Source: Candidatus Mycoplasma haematobovis (GTDB lineage: Bacteria; Bacillota_I; Bacilli_A; Mycoplasmatales; Mycoplasmoidaceae). Taken from it: a DNA stretch of 64,000 bases. The stretch lies in assembly GCF_001645765.1 (NCBI RefSeq), contig NZ_LWUJ01000010.1, positions 1 to 64,000 of the forward strand, written 5' to 3'. The notes under the pieces are model-generated. The model was not told where the DNA came from, ran no database searches, and saw nothing but the letters and a program-made list of their open reading frames with translations. The position numbers and the translations under genes were made by a program. Positions 41,430 to 52,330 of this stretch are shown piece by piece; within the stretch, counting starts at the first letter, position 1, and each line of letters begins with the position of its first letter.

Positions 41430-42107
41430 ATGAAGACATTAATAATTAAAACATCTATTGCTTTAGTTGGTGCTGGCGGCCTTGGATTAGCGGCTCATCA
41501 AAGTTACAAAGCATTAACAAGCCAAGATACTTCTGCCGCAAAGAACAAGAATGATAATAGTAAGAAAAATAAAGATAAATTAAACGAAGATAAGTACGAA
41601 GTATTAGGATTTGAATCTACTAATGATCAAAAATGGACAAATATATTAAGTAGCTATAGAACAGTAACAAGTAAACAAGAATCCTTAAAGTTTAACAATC
41701 TTACTGGTAGCGAATCAGATGCAAAAGAAAGACTACAAAGAATTTGCAGTGATGCTTTAAATTCAGAAAATGTTAATGATTATGAAAAAATAAAAAAATG
41801 ATGTGTTGTTCCAATAGATATTTCTAGTTTATTAACTAAACGAAGTTTTGTTATTTTGAAAACAGATAACAATGTTTCTTCGGACAATAGTTCTTGAGAA
41901 AAGAAAATAAAGAATTACAAGAAATTAGATACCGATACTTTAAAGATTGATGGATTAAGTTTGACTAACAATAAAGAACAAGCAGAAACAAGTGACTACA
42001 CAAATATCAAAAATAAGTGTAACGAAATCAAAACAAAGAAAAGTCATGAAGAAAATTTTGAAGATCTCTTAAAAAAATTCAAAACCTGATGTGCAGACAA
42101 AAACTAA
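41430..42107 (+). CDS. Group 1 paralog with variant anchor
   Basis: 225 aa. ATG at 41430 preferred over an in-frame TTG six bases upstream. The anchor MKTLIIKTSIALVGAGGLGL and 'HQSYKALTSQD' plus an Asn/Lys stalk are not typical of Group 1. The same anchor type occurs in the Group 3 genes 43887-44510 and 44532-45230. WC at 124 and 220. Anchor exchange between groups is the simplest explanation. Confidence 0.88.
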
Positions 42108-42168
42108 TTAAGGTTATTCATATACAAAAAAAATAAATCTATAAGAAACAGCTTCACTTATTCTTTTT

Positions 42169-43491
42169 ATGAGTGTACGTACTAAAGCCATTGGCTTAAC
42201 ATTCCTAACCGTAGGAAGTGCAATAATTGGAATTCATTTTTGACCAGAAGAAGTAACTGTTTCAGAATTAGATAAAGTTGATTTTCCTCAAGAAAATATT
42301 CCTTCCAACTCTAGTAACATCTAAAGAAGTAGATAATCAGGAAGAAGAAAAGAAAGCCAAAATAAGAGAAAAAGCTAGGAAAGCTTTTGCAAGAATGAAT
42401 GACTATTCATTCAGAATATTCTCTCCTTGTGGTAAAGGAGCTGGATGAGTATTAGATTATGAAATACCTAAAAATGGAGGCTGTCCAACTACTTGATATA
42501 TGGCTGCCAATGCACATGTTCTAACTAAATTTAGATTCTCCACAAATACTTCCAATATCTGATAGAGAAACTAGATATCTAAGACACAAATATAGAGATG
42601 TAGATCATTCACATCTTTCTCTATGAGATAGTTCTCATGCTACATGTCAATCTACTGATTGATATGGTTACTTAGATATGAATATTTCACAACAAGCCTG
42701 AGGCGCAAAAGAAAAAGATGATTATGGTGCTGTTGCTACAGGAAAAATGAAAGAACCTAGACTATTCTATGCTGCCTTTAATTACTTAGAAAAAAGAGAA
42801 ATAAATTATGATCACTTCTTAGACCTCGCAGTTCTAGAACTTGAATTTAATAGTGAAGAAAGTGAAAGAAAAGCTACTGGTGGCTTTGCCAATAAATACA
42901 CTCTTAAGTCTAATAATGCTATTAACTTATTCAATAAACCTTTAGAGGCAAAATACTCTAAAGAAGAACTAGACAACCTAACTGAAAACTTCTATCACTT
43001 AGCCTATCCTTACAAAAAAGGCGATAAATGAAACTACTCTACAAACTTTGATGAACCAAATGCTATAGCGGGGTCAATTAGTAGACAAATCATAAGACTG
43101 ATGAGATAAAAATAAGAAATATCTAAGAGGATTTGTAGAGGCTAAACAAGTAATGAAAGGTGGTTTAGTGTGAAATAGTAAACAATATAGAGAAGCAGGT
43201 CACTTCTACAAATTAAAGAATATTGCTTTAGGTCAAGGTTCCTCTGGGGGCATATTTACAGACTCAAATGGAGATGCTGTAGGTATTATTTCTGTTGTTG
43301 CAACTAATGCTCCCCACTCCTGAATAGCTCCATTTAGATCTACTGGTTTTGTTAGTGATGAATTTAAAACTCCACCATACGATTTAATTCTAGGAGGTAT
43401 TGAAGGACAAAGAACCTCCTATAAGCAACAAGTAGAAACCTTTAATAAGAACACTTGATTAAAGGCAAAAGGTTGAAATAATAAATCATAA
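42169..43491 (+). pseudogene. DUF31-type trypsin-like serine protease, broken by three frameshifts
   Basis: ATG at 42169 begins MSVRTKAIGLTFLTVGSAII, an N-terminal anchor. Pieced across frames the protein is about 440 aa with a chymotrypsin-like triad: His in 'AANAHVLTKF' (about 42514), Asp in 'FLDLAVLELEF' (about 42820) and Ser in 'GQGSSGGIFTD' (about 43240). DUF31 proteases occur in many mycoplasmas; the family includes MIP, which cleaves IgG held by MIB. Shifts lie near 42305, 42562 and 43106, so no full-length enzyme is made. Second copy at 55874-57265. No MIB-like partner was found here. Confidence 0.8.
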
Positions 43492-43886
43492 TGACAACAG
43501 CTTTAAAGATTGGAATAGATGCTACTTTGGGTACGGGAGTAATAGGCGGCACTGCCGGCATTACTTATGCTCTATCTCAACCTAAAAACCTAAAAGAAGA
43601 TCTAAAGAGAGGAGAACATAAGCCATTAGATACTAAAGCTGATGACAGTTCTTGAGAAAAATTAGTAGCTAAATACACTAATACAGGGGAAGTAAGTAAG
43701 ATTGGAAAAATAGCAGACTTAAATATTGAAGCAAACACTAGTCCTGCCAAAAATCCACATCCAGGAATTGCACAACTTAGAACAAAATGTGAAGAATTAT
43801 TCAAAAAGACACGTAAAGATAAGGATTATGAAAAACATAAGACAAATGCCATTAATTGGTGTACTAAGAAAAATATTACTGAATAG
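43491..43886 (+). CDS. Group 4 paralog, protease-linked 'HPGI' subtype
   Basis: 131 aa. MTTALKIGIDATLGTGVIGG, 'LSQPKNLKEDLKRGEHKPLD'. The segment 'NPHPGIAQLRTKCEEL' distinguishes it, 55404-55820 and 61449-61850 from other Group 4 genes. WC near 122. ATG overlaps the stop of the protease pseudogene; the relative at 55404 lies directly before the second protease copy. The 'HPGI' gene and protease therefore travelled together at least once. Confidence 0.9.
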
Positions 43887-44510
43887 ATGGGTCCTAAACA
43901 AATTGCCATTGCTGGCTTAGGAGTTAGTGCAGTTGCAGGGGGAGCTGGTTTTGCAATTCAGCAAAGCTACAAAACGTCAGCCACTCAAGATAATAAAGAT
44001 AGTGTCGAAAACCAAGAAGAAAAAATAGGTGATAAATTAAAGACTGCAGGAATTGAATTAATAGCCACGAATGCTGAAGATAAATTTTGAAAAATAGCTT
44101 GAAATGAAAATAAAGACGATCCAGATGTAAAGGGATCTAATCCTATTGCTACTAATGCAAATACTTTAAAGACTTGATGTACGGGAGCTTATCAAAAACC
44201 AATAAGCAATACAGAGGACTCAGAAAAAGTTAAGAAATTATGTGTTGTTCCCCCTTTAACTATAGAGGCAAAACTAAAGAAAGATAACAAAACATTTACA
44301 ACAAATTGAGAAAATAAGCATGGCCAAGTCAAAACTACTCCAGGCCTGATAGATAAACTAAGAGAAGTTGAAACTGGCTTATCTGATGTAAATGATACTA
44401 CGAAGGGAAAAGCCGCTTTAGAAAAATGATGCAATAATCAGAAACCTGCTGAATTAGAACCCGATACTTACCTAGAGAAATACAAAGAAATAGTAAATCT
44501 TTGTGTTTAA
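43887..44510 (+). CDS. Group 3 paralog with variant anchor, no repeat tract
   Basis: 207 aa. MGPKQIAIAGLGVSAVAGGA, then 'FAIQQSYKTSATQDNKD' replaces the usual SQDKTI junction, so the CAAGA tract is absent. 'EKIGDKLKTAGIELIA', WC in 'TWCTGAY', 'LCVVPPLTI', 'KWCNNQ', terminal 'NLCV'. The ATG directly follows the previous TAG. Confidence 0.88.
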
Positions 44511-44531
44511 TTAATGCTTAAAGCTTACTAG

Positions 44532-45230
44532 ATGGAAATTAAATCTTTGGCAGTTAAATCTGCAGCAGGATTGATTGGCATTGGTGGTACTGGAGTTGCA
44601 ATTCAACAAGTCTACAAGTCATTAACAACTACAGATAATAAAGACGATACTGAAAACAAAGAGAAAACAATTGCAGATAGATTAACTAATCAAAAAATAA
44701 ATTTAATTAAATCAGAAGAAGGTTACCAGTTGGCTTTCAAAGAATTAAAGAAAACTCCTGAGTTTATTGCAGCAATAAAGAATAGCGAGAACAATGTTAC
44801 AGATAAGTCTTCTTTGTCAGAGGGTGGTAATGCTGTTAAATCATGATGTAACAAAAATTTAATTGCCCCTTTATCTCAAGATGGTGTTGATGATTTAATT
44901 GAAAAAGTTAAAGATTATTGTTTAGATAGACCAGCAACAATAGTAGAAAAATTAAAGCAACAAGGAAAACAATTAGTAACCCAATGAAAAGAAAGATTAA
45001 CTTCTTTGAAAACTACAGATGATGCAACAAAATTACAACAAGAATTGGCAGTAATAAACCCTAAAGTAGTTGCACTAGATAAACCAACTGAAGAAGAGGC
45101 ATCACAAGCACTTAAGACATGATGCGATAATAAATCTACTACCAAAATAATTGAAGATGCAAATGATGAAATTTTTGGAAAAGTAGAAAAGCGCTGTTTC
45201 GAAGCTCCTAAACCGGCTGGAGACATTTAA
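44532..45230 (+). CDS. Group 3 paralog with variant anchor
   Basis: 232 aa. MEIKSLAVKSAAGLIGIGGT, 'IQQVYKSLTTTDNKDDTENK' (same anchor and stalk as 41430), then the Group 3 body 'TIADRLTNQKINLIKSEEGY', WC at 105, 'DYCLDRPATIVEKL', WC and 'KRCFEAPKPAGDI'. Slippage tract lacking. Opens the second alternating 3/4 stretch. Confidence 0.9.
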
Positions 45231-45235
45231 AATAA

Positions 45236-45691
45236 ATGGCACTTAAACCTATATTGACCGCTATTGCTGGAGTAGGTACTATTGGAGGAGTAGCAACAGG
45301 TAGTTATTATCTTTTACGAACTAATGAAGACAATAAAGATACAGAAATAAAAGTAGTAACTCCTAAGTCATTACTACAAGAACTGGCGGGAGATGATTTT
45401 GAAAAGTTAAATACCGCTACCGATAATCCGGAACACGATAAAGAATGAGGAGAGTTAATAAAAAAATATCTTAATCCTGGAAATATAAAAAAAATTAATT
45501 TAGCTACCCCAATTACGGCGGGTGATGGCAAGACTGCAGATAATATTCTTGCATTGAAAAACGCCTGCAAAACATTACTACAAAAAAGTGAAAATATTGT
45601 TGATAAAGATAAAGAAATGGCCAGAAATTGATGTAACAAGAAATCTGCTTTAATTCCTAAAGCAACTGAAGGTAGTTTGCCTAGAGCATAA
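45236..45691 (+). CDS. Group 4 one-module surface paralog
   Basis: 151 aa. MALKPILTAIAGVGTIGGVA, 'GSYYLLRTNEDNKDTEIKVV'. 'LLQELAGDDFEKLNTATDNP' is shared with 46343-46783 ('LLQELTGADFEALNTDPANS'), which identifies a twin pair. Trp at 72, WC near 132, 17-residue tail. TAATG overlap downstream. Confidence 0.9.
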
Positions 45692-46353
45692 TGTTAGGAA
45701 CTAAACAACTTGCCTTTATTGGAATAGGAGCTACAGCTATTGCAGGAGGTAGTGCTGGTATTTACTATTTTCAACAAAACAAAACAACAATAAGAGATAA
45801 ATTAAATTCAGAGGGAATTAAATTAATTAGTACAGATGAGGAATATTGAGTTTCATTTAAAGAAACTAAGAAAGACCCAGAATTAATAAATTTAATTAAG
45901 AATGGAGATAATACATACGATACTTGAGATGCAAGAAAAGGTGGTAATTCTTTGAAAGTTTGATGTGATAATAATCTAAAGCTCAATATTCCAAAAGAAA
46001 ATGCCCAAACATTATTAGATAAAGTAAAGAAATATTGCTCTAAGCCGCCTTTAACAATTGGGGAGAAAATAAGTAAATTAGGAAAGAAATGAGTAACTAA
46101 ATGGAATGAGAAATTGGAAGCGTTAAAGAAACCAAATGTGGACACAGAGTTAGTGGGAGAACTTAAAAAAATAAATGACAAAGTTACGGGCTTAGATATT
46201 TCTGACACACAAGCAGTTATTAAAGCTCTTGAAGATTGATGTAAAGGAAATAATTCGAAAAGATTAATTAGCCCAGAGACTGATGCAATTTGAGCTAAAT
46301 TAGAAAAACGTTGTTTCGAAACATCCACAACTACCCAAAAAAATGACGGCTAA
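45691..46353 (+). CDS. Group 3 surface paralog, CAAAA-type tract in-frame
   Basis: 220 aa. MLGTKQLAFIGIGATAIAGG, 'FQQNKTTIRDKLNSEGIKLI'; the tract is two CAAAA units then CAACAATA. WC twice, 'KYCSKPPLTIGEKI', 'KRCFETSTTTQKNDG'. Trp (UGA) replaces the usual residue in 'EEYWVSFKETKK'. The next gene starts 11 bases inside. Confidence 0.9.
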
Positions 46354-46783
46354 ATTTATTGTTTCAGCAGTAGCTGGCACTACTGTACTTGGTGGAGGTA
46401 TTGCAACAGGCACTTATTATCTTATGAAATCTAATGAAAACAATAAAGATACCAAAGTAAATGTAGTTGCAAAAACATTATTACAAGAATTGACAGGCGC
46501 TGACTTTGAAGCTCTAAATACTGATCCTGCTAATTCTGAACACGATACTGAATGAGGTAAATTAGTTGAAAAACATCTTAAACAAGACTTTACGGCTGTT
46601 CCAAAAATAGCAAATATCAATATAGTTGCCGGAACTCCTCCGACAAACAATACCGCCAACATTAAAGCCTTAAAGGCTGAGTGTAAAAAAATGTTTGAAA
46701 AAACCATCAATTTTGAAACTGATAAAGTAACTGCAAGAAATTGATGTAATAAAAAATCAAAAATATTAGCTACTCAAGATTAA
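46343..46783 (+). CDS. Group 4 one-module surface paralog
   Basis: 146 aa. MTAKFIVSAVAGTTVLGGGI, 'GTYYLMKSNENNKDTKVN'. Twin of 45236-45691. Trp 72, WC near 134, end 'NKKSKILATQD'. Overlaps both neighbours (11 bases before, TAATG after), so coupled translation is likely. Confidence 0.9.
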
Positions 46784-47424
46784 TGGCAATACCTAAACAG
46801 GCTTTAATGGTTGGAGCGGGAACAACAACTCTTGCTGGTGGCAGTGTGGGAGTTTATTTCTTAGCACAAGATAGGACAATAGGACACAGAATAGTTTCAG
46901 AAGGTGAAACACTAATTAGTGAAAAAGAAGACTATCAAAAAGTTTTTAAAGAATTCAAAGATGAAAAAACACTAACAGATTTAATATCAACTAGCGAAAA
47001 AGTAATAAATTCTGGTAGTTCATTACAAGAAGGTGGAGAAGAACTAAAAAAATGATGCGACAAAAACCTAAACACACCTCTAAACGATCCTAAAGCTAAG
47101 GATTTAATAACAAAAGCTAAAAAATATTGTACTAAACCGCCTTTAACCATCAAAGAAAAGTATCTCAAAAAAGGCAAGAAGTTAGTTACAGATTGAGGAG
47201 CAAGACTAACAAAAATTAGTACAGGCAATACTGGCGGAAACCAAAAACTAATAAATGATTTGAAAACAAAAAATTCATCAATTGAACGATTGGATAGTTC
47301 AACAACACAAAGCGCAACTAAAGCTCTTCAAGATTGATGTAATGATCATATAGATAAACAATTATCAGAAAACTCTATAGATTCAATTTGAACTAAAGTT
47401 GATACACGTTGCTTAGAAGAGTAA
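46783..47424 (+). CDS. Group 3 surface paralog with eroded tract
   Basis: 213 aa. MAIPKQALMVGAGTTTLAGG, 'LAQDRTIGHRIVSEGETLI'. The tract has mutated to CAAGATAGGACAATAGG, removing the second unit. WC at 91, 'KYCTKPPLTIKEKYLKKGKK', 'DWCNDH', end 'TRCLEE'. Partner in sequence to 31119-31745. Confidence 0.92.
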
Positions 47425-47428
47425 GCAA

Positions 47429-47851
47429 ATGAATACTAAATTCTTATTATTAGCAACCACAGGTACTGGATTGCTTGGGGGAGTGGCTGGAGTTGGTTAT
47501 TGATATTCGCAACCTAAAAACCTAAGAGAGTTATTACTTAAAGAACAAATAAAGCTACTAGATACTGAAAGCGATAAACATGATACACAATGAAAAGAGT
47601 TAGCTAAGAAGCACAAAGCGGATGCGAACGGACGTACTAAAGATAACAAAGAAATTAAACAAATTAAAGATCTAAATATTACTGGAGAAAACGATTCAAT
47701 TAAATTTTCTGAACTAAAGGCTAAATGTAAATCATTACTTGAAACACCAATAGCAGATAGTGAAGAATTTAAAGAAATCAAAAATAGTGTAATTAACTGA
47801 TGTTCTGAAAAATCTCCATTTTCTAAAGCAACCCCTGCTATTGGAGGATAA
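47429..47851 (+). CDS. Group 4 one-module surface paralog
   Basis: 140 aa. MNTKFLLLATTGTGLLGGVA, 'GYWYSQPKNLRELLLKEQIK'. WC near 124, 16-residue tail 'SEKSPFSKATPAIGG'. The 'RELLLKEQIKLLDTE' segment is repeated in the broken gene 48337-48796. TAATG overlap downstream. Confidence 0.9.
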
Positions 47852-48270
47852 TGACACCTAAAACAATAATAGCATCTATTGCTGGTACTGGAGCTTTAGG
47901 TGGAGTAATAACCGGTGGTTATTTCTTTATGCAACCAAAAAACTTAAAGGATATATTGCTTAAAGAAGGGGGCAAACCGCTATCAGTTACTGATAAATCA
48001 AATGATGATATTTGAACTAAGTTAGTAAAGAAATATACAGAAATGGATGATACTAATCCTTCCATAAAAATTAAAGAATTAACCCTTAAGGGAAATAAAT
48101 CAAAACAAGAAGCAGGAGATATTGAATTACTTAAGAAACATTGTAAGACTTTATATGAAACACCTATATCTTCTGGAGATACATTTGAAACTAACAAAAA
48201 GCATACTCTAAATTGATGTAATGAAAAATCAGAAATGTTAAAGGATATGGTAGCTCAAGCAAGTGGTTAA
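47851..48270 (+). CDS. Group 4 one-module surface paralog
   Basis: 139 aa. MTPKTIIASIAGTGALGGVI, 'GGYFFMQPKNLKDILLKEGG'. 'PLSVTDKSNDDIWTKLVKKY', WC near 121, end 'VAQASG'. Same 'W-TKLVK' subtype as 38077-38526. A 66-base gap follows. Confidence 0.9.
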
Positions 48271-48336
48271 CAATATAAGTAATACAAAAACAGCTTATTT
48301 AAAAGCAAACCATTAATAGGCTCCATTTTTTAATTT

Positions 48337-48796
48337 ATGAATCCTAAGGCAATTATTGGCTCAATAATTGGTGTTGGTACTGTTGGAGGTGTTGCTGGGG
48401 TTGGTGCTATGGTGTATTCTCCAACCCAAAACCATAAGAGAATTATTACTTAAAGAACAAATAAAACTACTAGATACTGAAGGCACAACAAATGATGGCA
48501 ATTGAAAAGTATTAGCTACTAAACATAAAGAAAATACTGTTACTCTCGCCGACGGAAAAACAATTGCAAAAATTAATCAATTAGTAATTACTGATTTAGA
48601 GGGAAATCAAGGAGTTAATTTTTCCCTTTTGAAAGAAAAATGTAAGACTCTCCTAGAAGAATCTACATCTAACAAAGAAACAGCCACCCTTAAAGATAAT
48701 GCAATTAATTGATGTTCTGAAAAATCTCCACTATTACCAAAACCTAGCACTACTTCGGCAGTAAGACCTTCTGGAGACGGTAATTCAAGACCGTAA
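48337..48796 (+). pseudogene. Group 4 paralog with a frameshift after the anchor
   Basis: MNPKAIIGSIIGVGTVGGVA starts normally, but 'YSQPKNLRELLL' is disrupted: the DNA reads CCAACCCAAAACCATAAGAG and the frame ends at TAA shortly after. From about 48437 the next frame encodes 'RELLLKEQIKLLDTEGTT', Trp, WC and a Ser/Pro tail to TAA 48794. The lesion is at the helix-module junction, the same location as the pentamer switches, but no repeat is involved. Confidence 0.8.
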
Positions 48797-48801
48797 CATT
48801 A

Positions 48802-49269
48802 ATGAATCTTAAATATTTAGCAATTGGAAGTGCTAGTGTATCTGCTATTGGAGGGGTAAGTTATGCTGGCTTTGTATTTATGAAACCTAAAAACCTAAGA
48901 GAAGATTTAGCGAAGAATAACTACAAAACTCTATCTACCGATAAAGGAAAAGACAAAGAAACTTGAACTAAATTATTAACAGAATACGAGAAAAATCAAA
49001 ATCCAAAAATAGAGGGTTTAGATTTTGCTGGCTCTAGTGATACAGATGCAAAAGTAGAAAAACTGCAAGAGGCATGCAAAAAACTATATGAAACAAAAAA
49101 AGATGCTCAAAATTATTCGACTTTACTTGATACTGCTAAAGCTTGATGTATTAGTGACTCTAAAAAATTAACTAATACTGCTGCTACTGTAGCTTCGGCA
49201 GATAGATCTGCTGGCGCAGGGGTTGTACCAGGAGTCCCAGGTTCCACTACCAGTGGTGGTGGTCATTAA
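48802..49269 (+). CDS. Group 4 one-module surface paralog with Gly/Ser tail
   Basis: 155 aa. MNLKYLAIGSASVSAIGGVS, 'GFVFMKPKNLREDLAKNNYK'. 'TLSTDKGKDKETWTKLLTEY', WC near 115, then about 40 residues rich in Ala, Gly, Thr and Ser ending 'TSGGGH'. Same subtype as 38077-38526. Confidence 0.9.
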
Positions 49270-49271
49270 TT

Positions 49272-49835
49272 ATGCTATTTAAACAAGTTGCAATAGCAGG
49301 CTTAGGTGCTTCTGTAATTGGTGGAAGTGCTACAGGAATTTATTTTCTTACTAAAGATAACTCTATTAGAGCTGAATTAATAAAGAGTAACAAGAAATTA
49401 TTGGATTCTGCAGCTCCTCAAGGGCTTTGAGAGATAAAGTTACATACTTACAATAGTGAACGTAAATCAAAACATGAATTAAATCTTACTTCTTGAAGTG
49501 ATCTAAAGAGTTGATGTACCAGCACATTATCACAGAGCTTTTCAAAAGGAGACAAAAATTATGAAAGTGGCTTAACTATATGTACAGTTCCTATTAACAG
49601 AGAAAAGCTACTTAAAGAAAAAAAGAATCCAGCTGAAAGTCGAGATTGAGCAGGAAAAGAAACCAAATACAAAACAGAAGGTAATGGTGTTAATGCTATT
49701 CCAAATTTAGCAGATAACAAAGCTACTGCAGATGAGATTAGGGATTGATGTAATGGAGCTTTAAATAATGAATATCAAGAAACAGGAGGCAACTATGCTC
49801 TTACTCTTAAATGATGTACTAAAGAAGGACAATAA
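49272..49835 (+). CDS. Group 5 surface paralog
   Basis: 187 aa. MLFKQVAIAGLGASVIGGSA, 'LTKDNSIRAELIKSNKKLLD', Trp, 'LTSWSDLKSWCTSTL', 'ICTVPINREKLLKE', 'DWCNGAL', end 'YALTLKWCTKEGQ'. Very close to 5656-6216. ATG three bases after the previous stop. Confidence 0.92.
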
Positions 49836-49837
49836 AT

Positions 49838-50239
49838 ATGAAATCAATAATAATCAAAAGTACTATTGGAACCCTAAGTGTAGGTGGACTAGCGACTGGT
49901 AGTTATTATGGTTGACAAGCTTTCAATAAAGAACCAACAATTAAAGATTTACTTGTTGCCAAAAACCTTACTCTTTTTGAAATGAGTGATGTGAGTGCAT
50001 GACAAACAAAATTTGACACTTTCAGAAAGGATGATAACAAGTTACCAAAATTATCTACAGCTCTAAAGGAAGGTAAAGCTAGTTTTGAAGTATCTAAAGA
50101 AAGAGATAATGCGGATGGAGGACAAGAGTTAAAGAATTGATGCGAGGCTGTATTTAAATTAAAAAAATCAGAAGCAAAAGGAAACAAAACCTTAGATAAT
50201 GCTGAAATACTGTGTTCTGAACCTAAAGCAAACAGATAA
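49838..50239 (+). CDS. Shortened Group 5-like paralog
   Basis: 133 aa. MKSIIIKSTIGTLSVGGLAT, 'GSYYGWQAFNKEPTIKDLLV'. 'SAWQTKFDTFRKDDNKLPKL', 'NWCEAVFKLKKSE', 'ILCSEPKANR'. Like 40358-40819 it stops where full Group 5 genes begin a second half, but here without a tail. TAATG overlap with a Group 1 gene. Confidence 0.88.
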
Positions 50240-50868
50240 TGCATACAGCAATAAAGGGAGTTGTTGGTAGTATAGGTGGCGGAGGATATGCAGTTAATTA
50301 TTTATTAGCAAGTAATGAACTTGCAGATAAGTTAATTCAAAAAGGTTACACAATACTTCCTAGCGACTCTGAACATTGAAAAACTATCTTAACTAGTTAC
50401 AAAACTGTAGTTACAGCAGATAACAAGTTAAGATTTGGTACTTTTGCAGGAACAGGAAATAAAGCTGAAGAAGAACTATCAAAATACTGTCAAAACTTAC
50501 TTAAACCCCATACTTCTGAAAATATCAAAGACCCAGATAATTACAAGAAAGCAGAAAAATGGTGTGTTACTCCTGTAACTGTTAAAGATATCTTAAAACA
50601 TGAAAAATACGTACCAATAAATATTGATACATCAAATAATCAAATCGCAAAAAATAGTGCATGAGAAGCAAAAGTAAAGCTACATAAGAAATCAAATACA
50701 AAAATTAATAATTTAGGATTAAGTACAGATGAAAATACAGTCACAGAAGAAGATATCAGAAAAATTAAAGAAAAATGTACTGAAATAGGGGGTAAGAAAA
50801 ATCATGAAGCAGAATACGAAACAAACTTAGAGCACTTTAAGAATTGATGTTCAAATAAATCAAATTAA
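50239..50868 (+). CDS. Group 1 two-module surface paralog with a short anchor
   Basis: 209 aa. MHTAIKGVVGSIGGGGYAVN: the helix is about 6 residues shorter than in relatives. 'LADKLIQKGYTILPSDSE', WC at 108 (TGG) and 203. Module 2 resembles 39716-40348 and 54730-55404. Overlapped by TAATG on both sides. Confidence 0.9.
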
Positions 50869-51260
50869 TGACTTTAGAAACAAAAATGGCTTTAGCTACT
50901 ATGGCAAGTGTAGGTGCTATTGGTGGAGTTTTAGGAATTGGTTATGCTCTTCCAAAACCTAATAACCTAAAGGAAGCATTAATTAATGAAAATTTAACTC
51001 CTCTTTCAAAAAGTGATACTACTCATGCAGACATTTGAACAAATTTAGCAAAAAAATATGCCGAATCAGGTTCAACACCAAAAATAACAGACTTTGATTT
51101 AGAATTAGAGGGACAAAATCTTAAAGCGGGAGAATTGGTAAAGCTTCAACAAAAATGTGAAGATTTATTTATCAAAAAACCGAAAGACAATAACTATACA
51201 AGTTCTTTGGATTTTGCAAAAGCTTGATGTGTTAAAGAATCAAAGAAACTTCCTTCTTAA
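50868..51260 (+). CDS. Group 4 one-module surface paralog
   Basis: 130 aa. MTLETKMALATMASVGAIGG, 'GYALPKPNNLKEALINENLT'. 'PLSKSDTTHADIWTNLAKKY', WC near 120, end 'VKESKKLPS'. Subtype of 38077-38526 and 48802-49269. Minimal single module without tail. Confidence 0.9.
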
Positions 51261-51284
51261 AGTAAATAATTTCTTGAAACAATA

Positions 51285-51935
51285 ATGAGTAACGTTGTTA
51301 GAGTAGCTGTTGGTTTAGGTGCAATAAGTGGTGTGGCAGGTGGTGGCTTACTTCTTAATAAATTTTTATCTACCGAGGATATTCAAAGCAAATTGAAAGC
51401 AAATAGTTTGGAGATATTAGATAGCAATAACAACGATGATATCTGAAAGAAAATATTAGCTAGTTACAAAGAAGTATCAGCAAAAGAACCAAAATTCAAA
51501 TTTTCTGGAGAAGAGGTTAGTGACGAGACAAAATTAAAAAAACAATGCGAAGACACACTTAAGAAAAAAGCAGGAGAAGATAATGAAAGTAATAATTACT
51601 ACGATAAAGCCAAAAGGTGGTGTACAGTTCCAACATCAGTTGAAAAAGTTCTTGGAAAAGAGCGAATCATTTTAAGTACAGATACTACTCCAACTAAAGA
51701 TAAAGAAAACCAAGCAGAATGAGATGAAAAAATAAAAAAATATACAGACCAAACTAATAAAGACAAAATAGATAATTTAGATTTAGGATCAAAAGCAATT
51801 ACAGATGTGAAACCTGAAAACAGGACCAGAATCCGAGAAGCATGTAAGAAATTAAACGAAAAACATAGCTTTGAAGAAGGTTACGAAGAAGCGATAAAGA
51901 AATCACAAACTTGATGCTCTATAGAAAAAAAGTAG
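51285..51935 (+). CDS. Group 1 two-module surface paralog
   Basis: 216 aa. MSNVVRVAVGLGAISGVAGG, 'NKFLSTEDIQSKLKANSLEI'. WC at 112 (TGG) and 210. 'EEGYEEAIKKSQTWCSIEKK' closes module 2. Last typical Group 1 gene before the minus-strand gene. Confidence 0.92.
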
Positions 51936-51944
51936 CCTAAAGAG

Positions 51945-52328
51945 ATGGCAATTAAGCATATATTAATAACAGACGTTGGTGTTAGTACAATTGCAGAAGG
52001 AGTGGGTGTTGGTTTCTATTTAACTAATAATTACACAATTGAACAATTATTAAATAAAGAAAATCCAAAAAAAGTTAGTTTGAAAAAAGAATTAGCAAAT
52101 AAAGCAGAATGACTTGAAAAATGAAAAGAATATATCAAAGCAAACAAAACTGGAGAAAACTTTAAAGATGAAGATGCTTGAAAATTAAAGGAATGAAATA
52201 CTATCAAAACACAAGAAAATCAAGTTCCAGATGCATTTGCTGAAAAATGTGAAGAAAAATTAAATGATAAAGTAGCTGGCTCAAAAGACCCTAAATATAT
52301 TGAATTTGTTGGATGATGTGTTAAATAA
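51945..52328 (+). CDS. Divergent one-module paralog
   Basis: 127 aa. MAIKHILITDVGVSTIAEGV; the helix contains Asp and Glu, unusual for a membrane segment. Four extra Trp ('AEWLEKWKEY', 'DAWKLKEWNTI') precede 'AEKCEEKL' and a final 'GWCVK'. Length and Cys spacing fit Group 4, sequence does not. Ends two bases before the convergent minus-strand gene. Confidence 0.8.
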
Positions 52329-52330
52329 CA

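Noticed and set aside
48421-48440. Pentamer switch at the frameshift of the 48337 gene
   Set aside because: The disrupted junction has no tandem pentamer and belongs to Group 4; a single-base change explains it.
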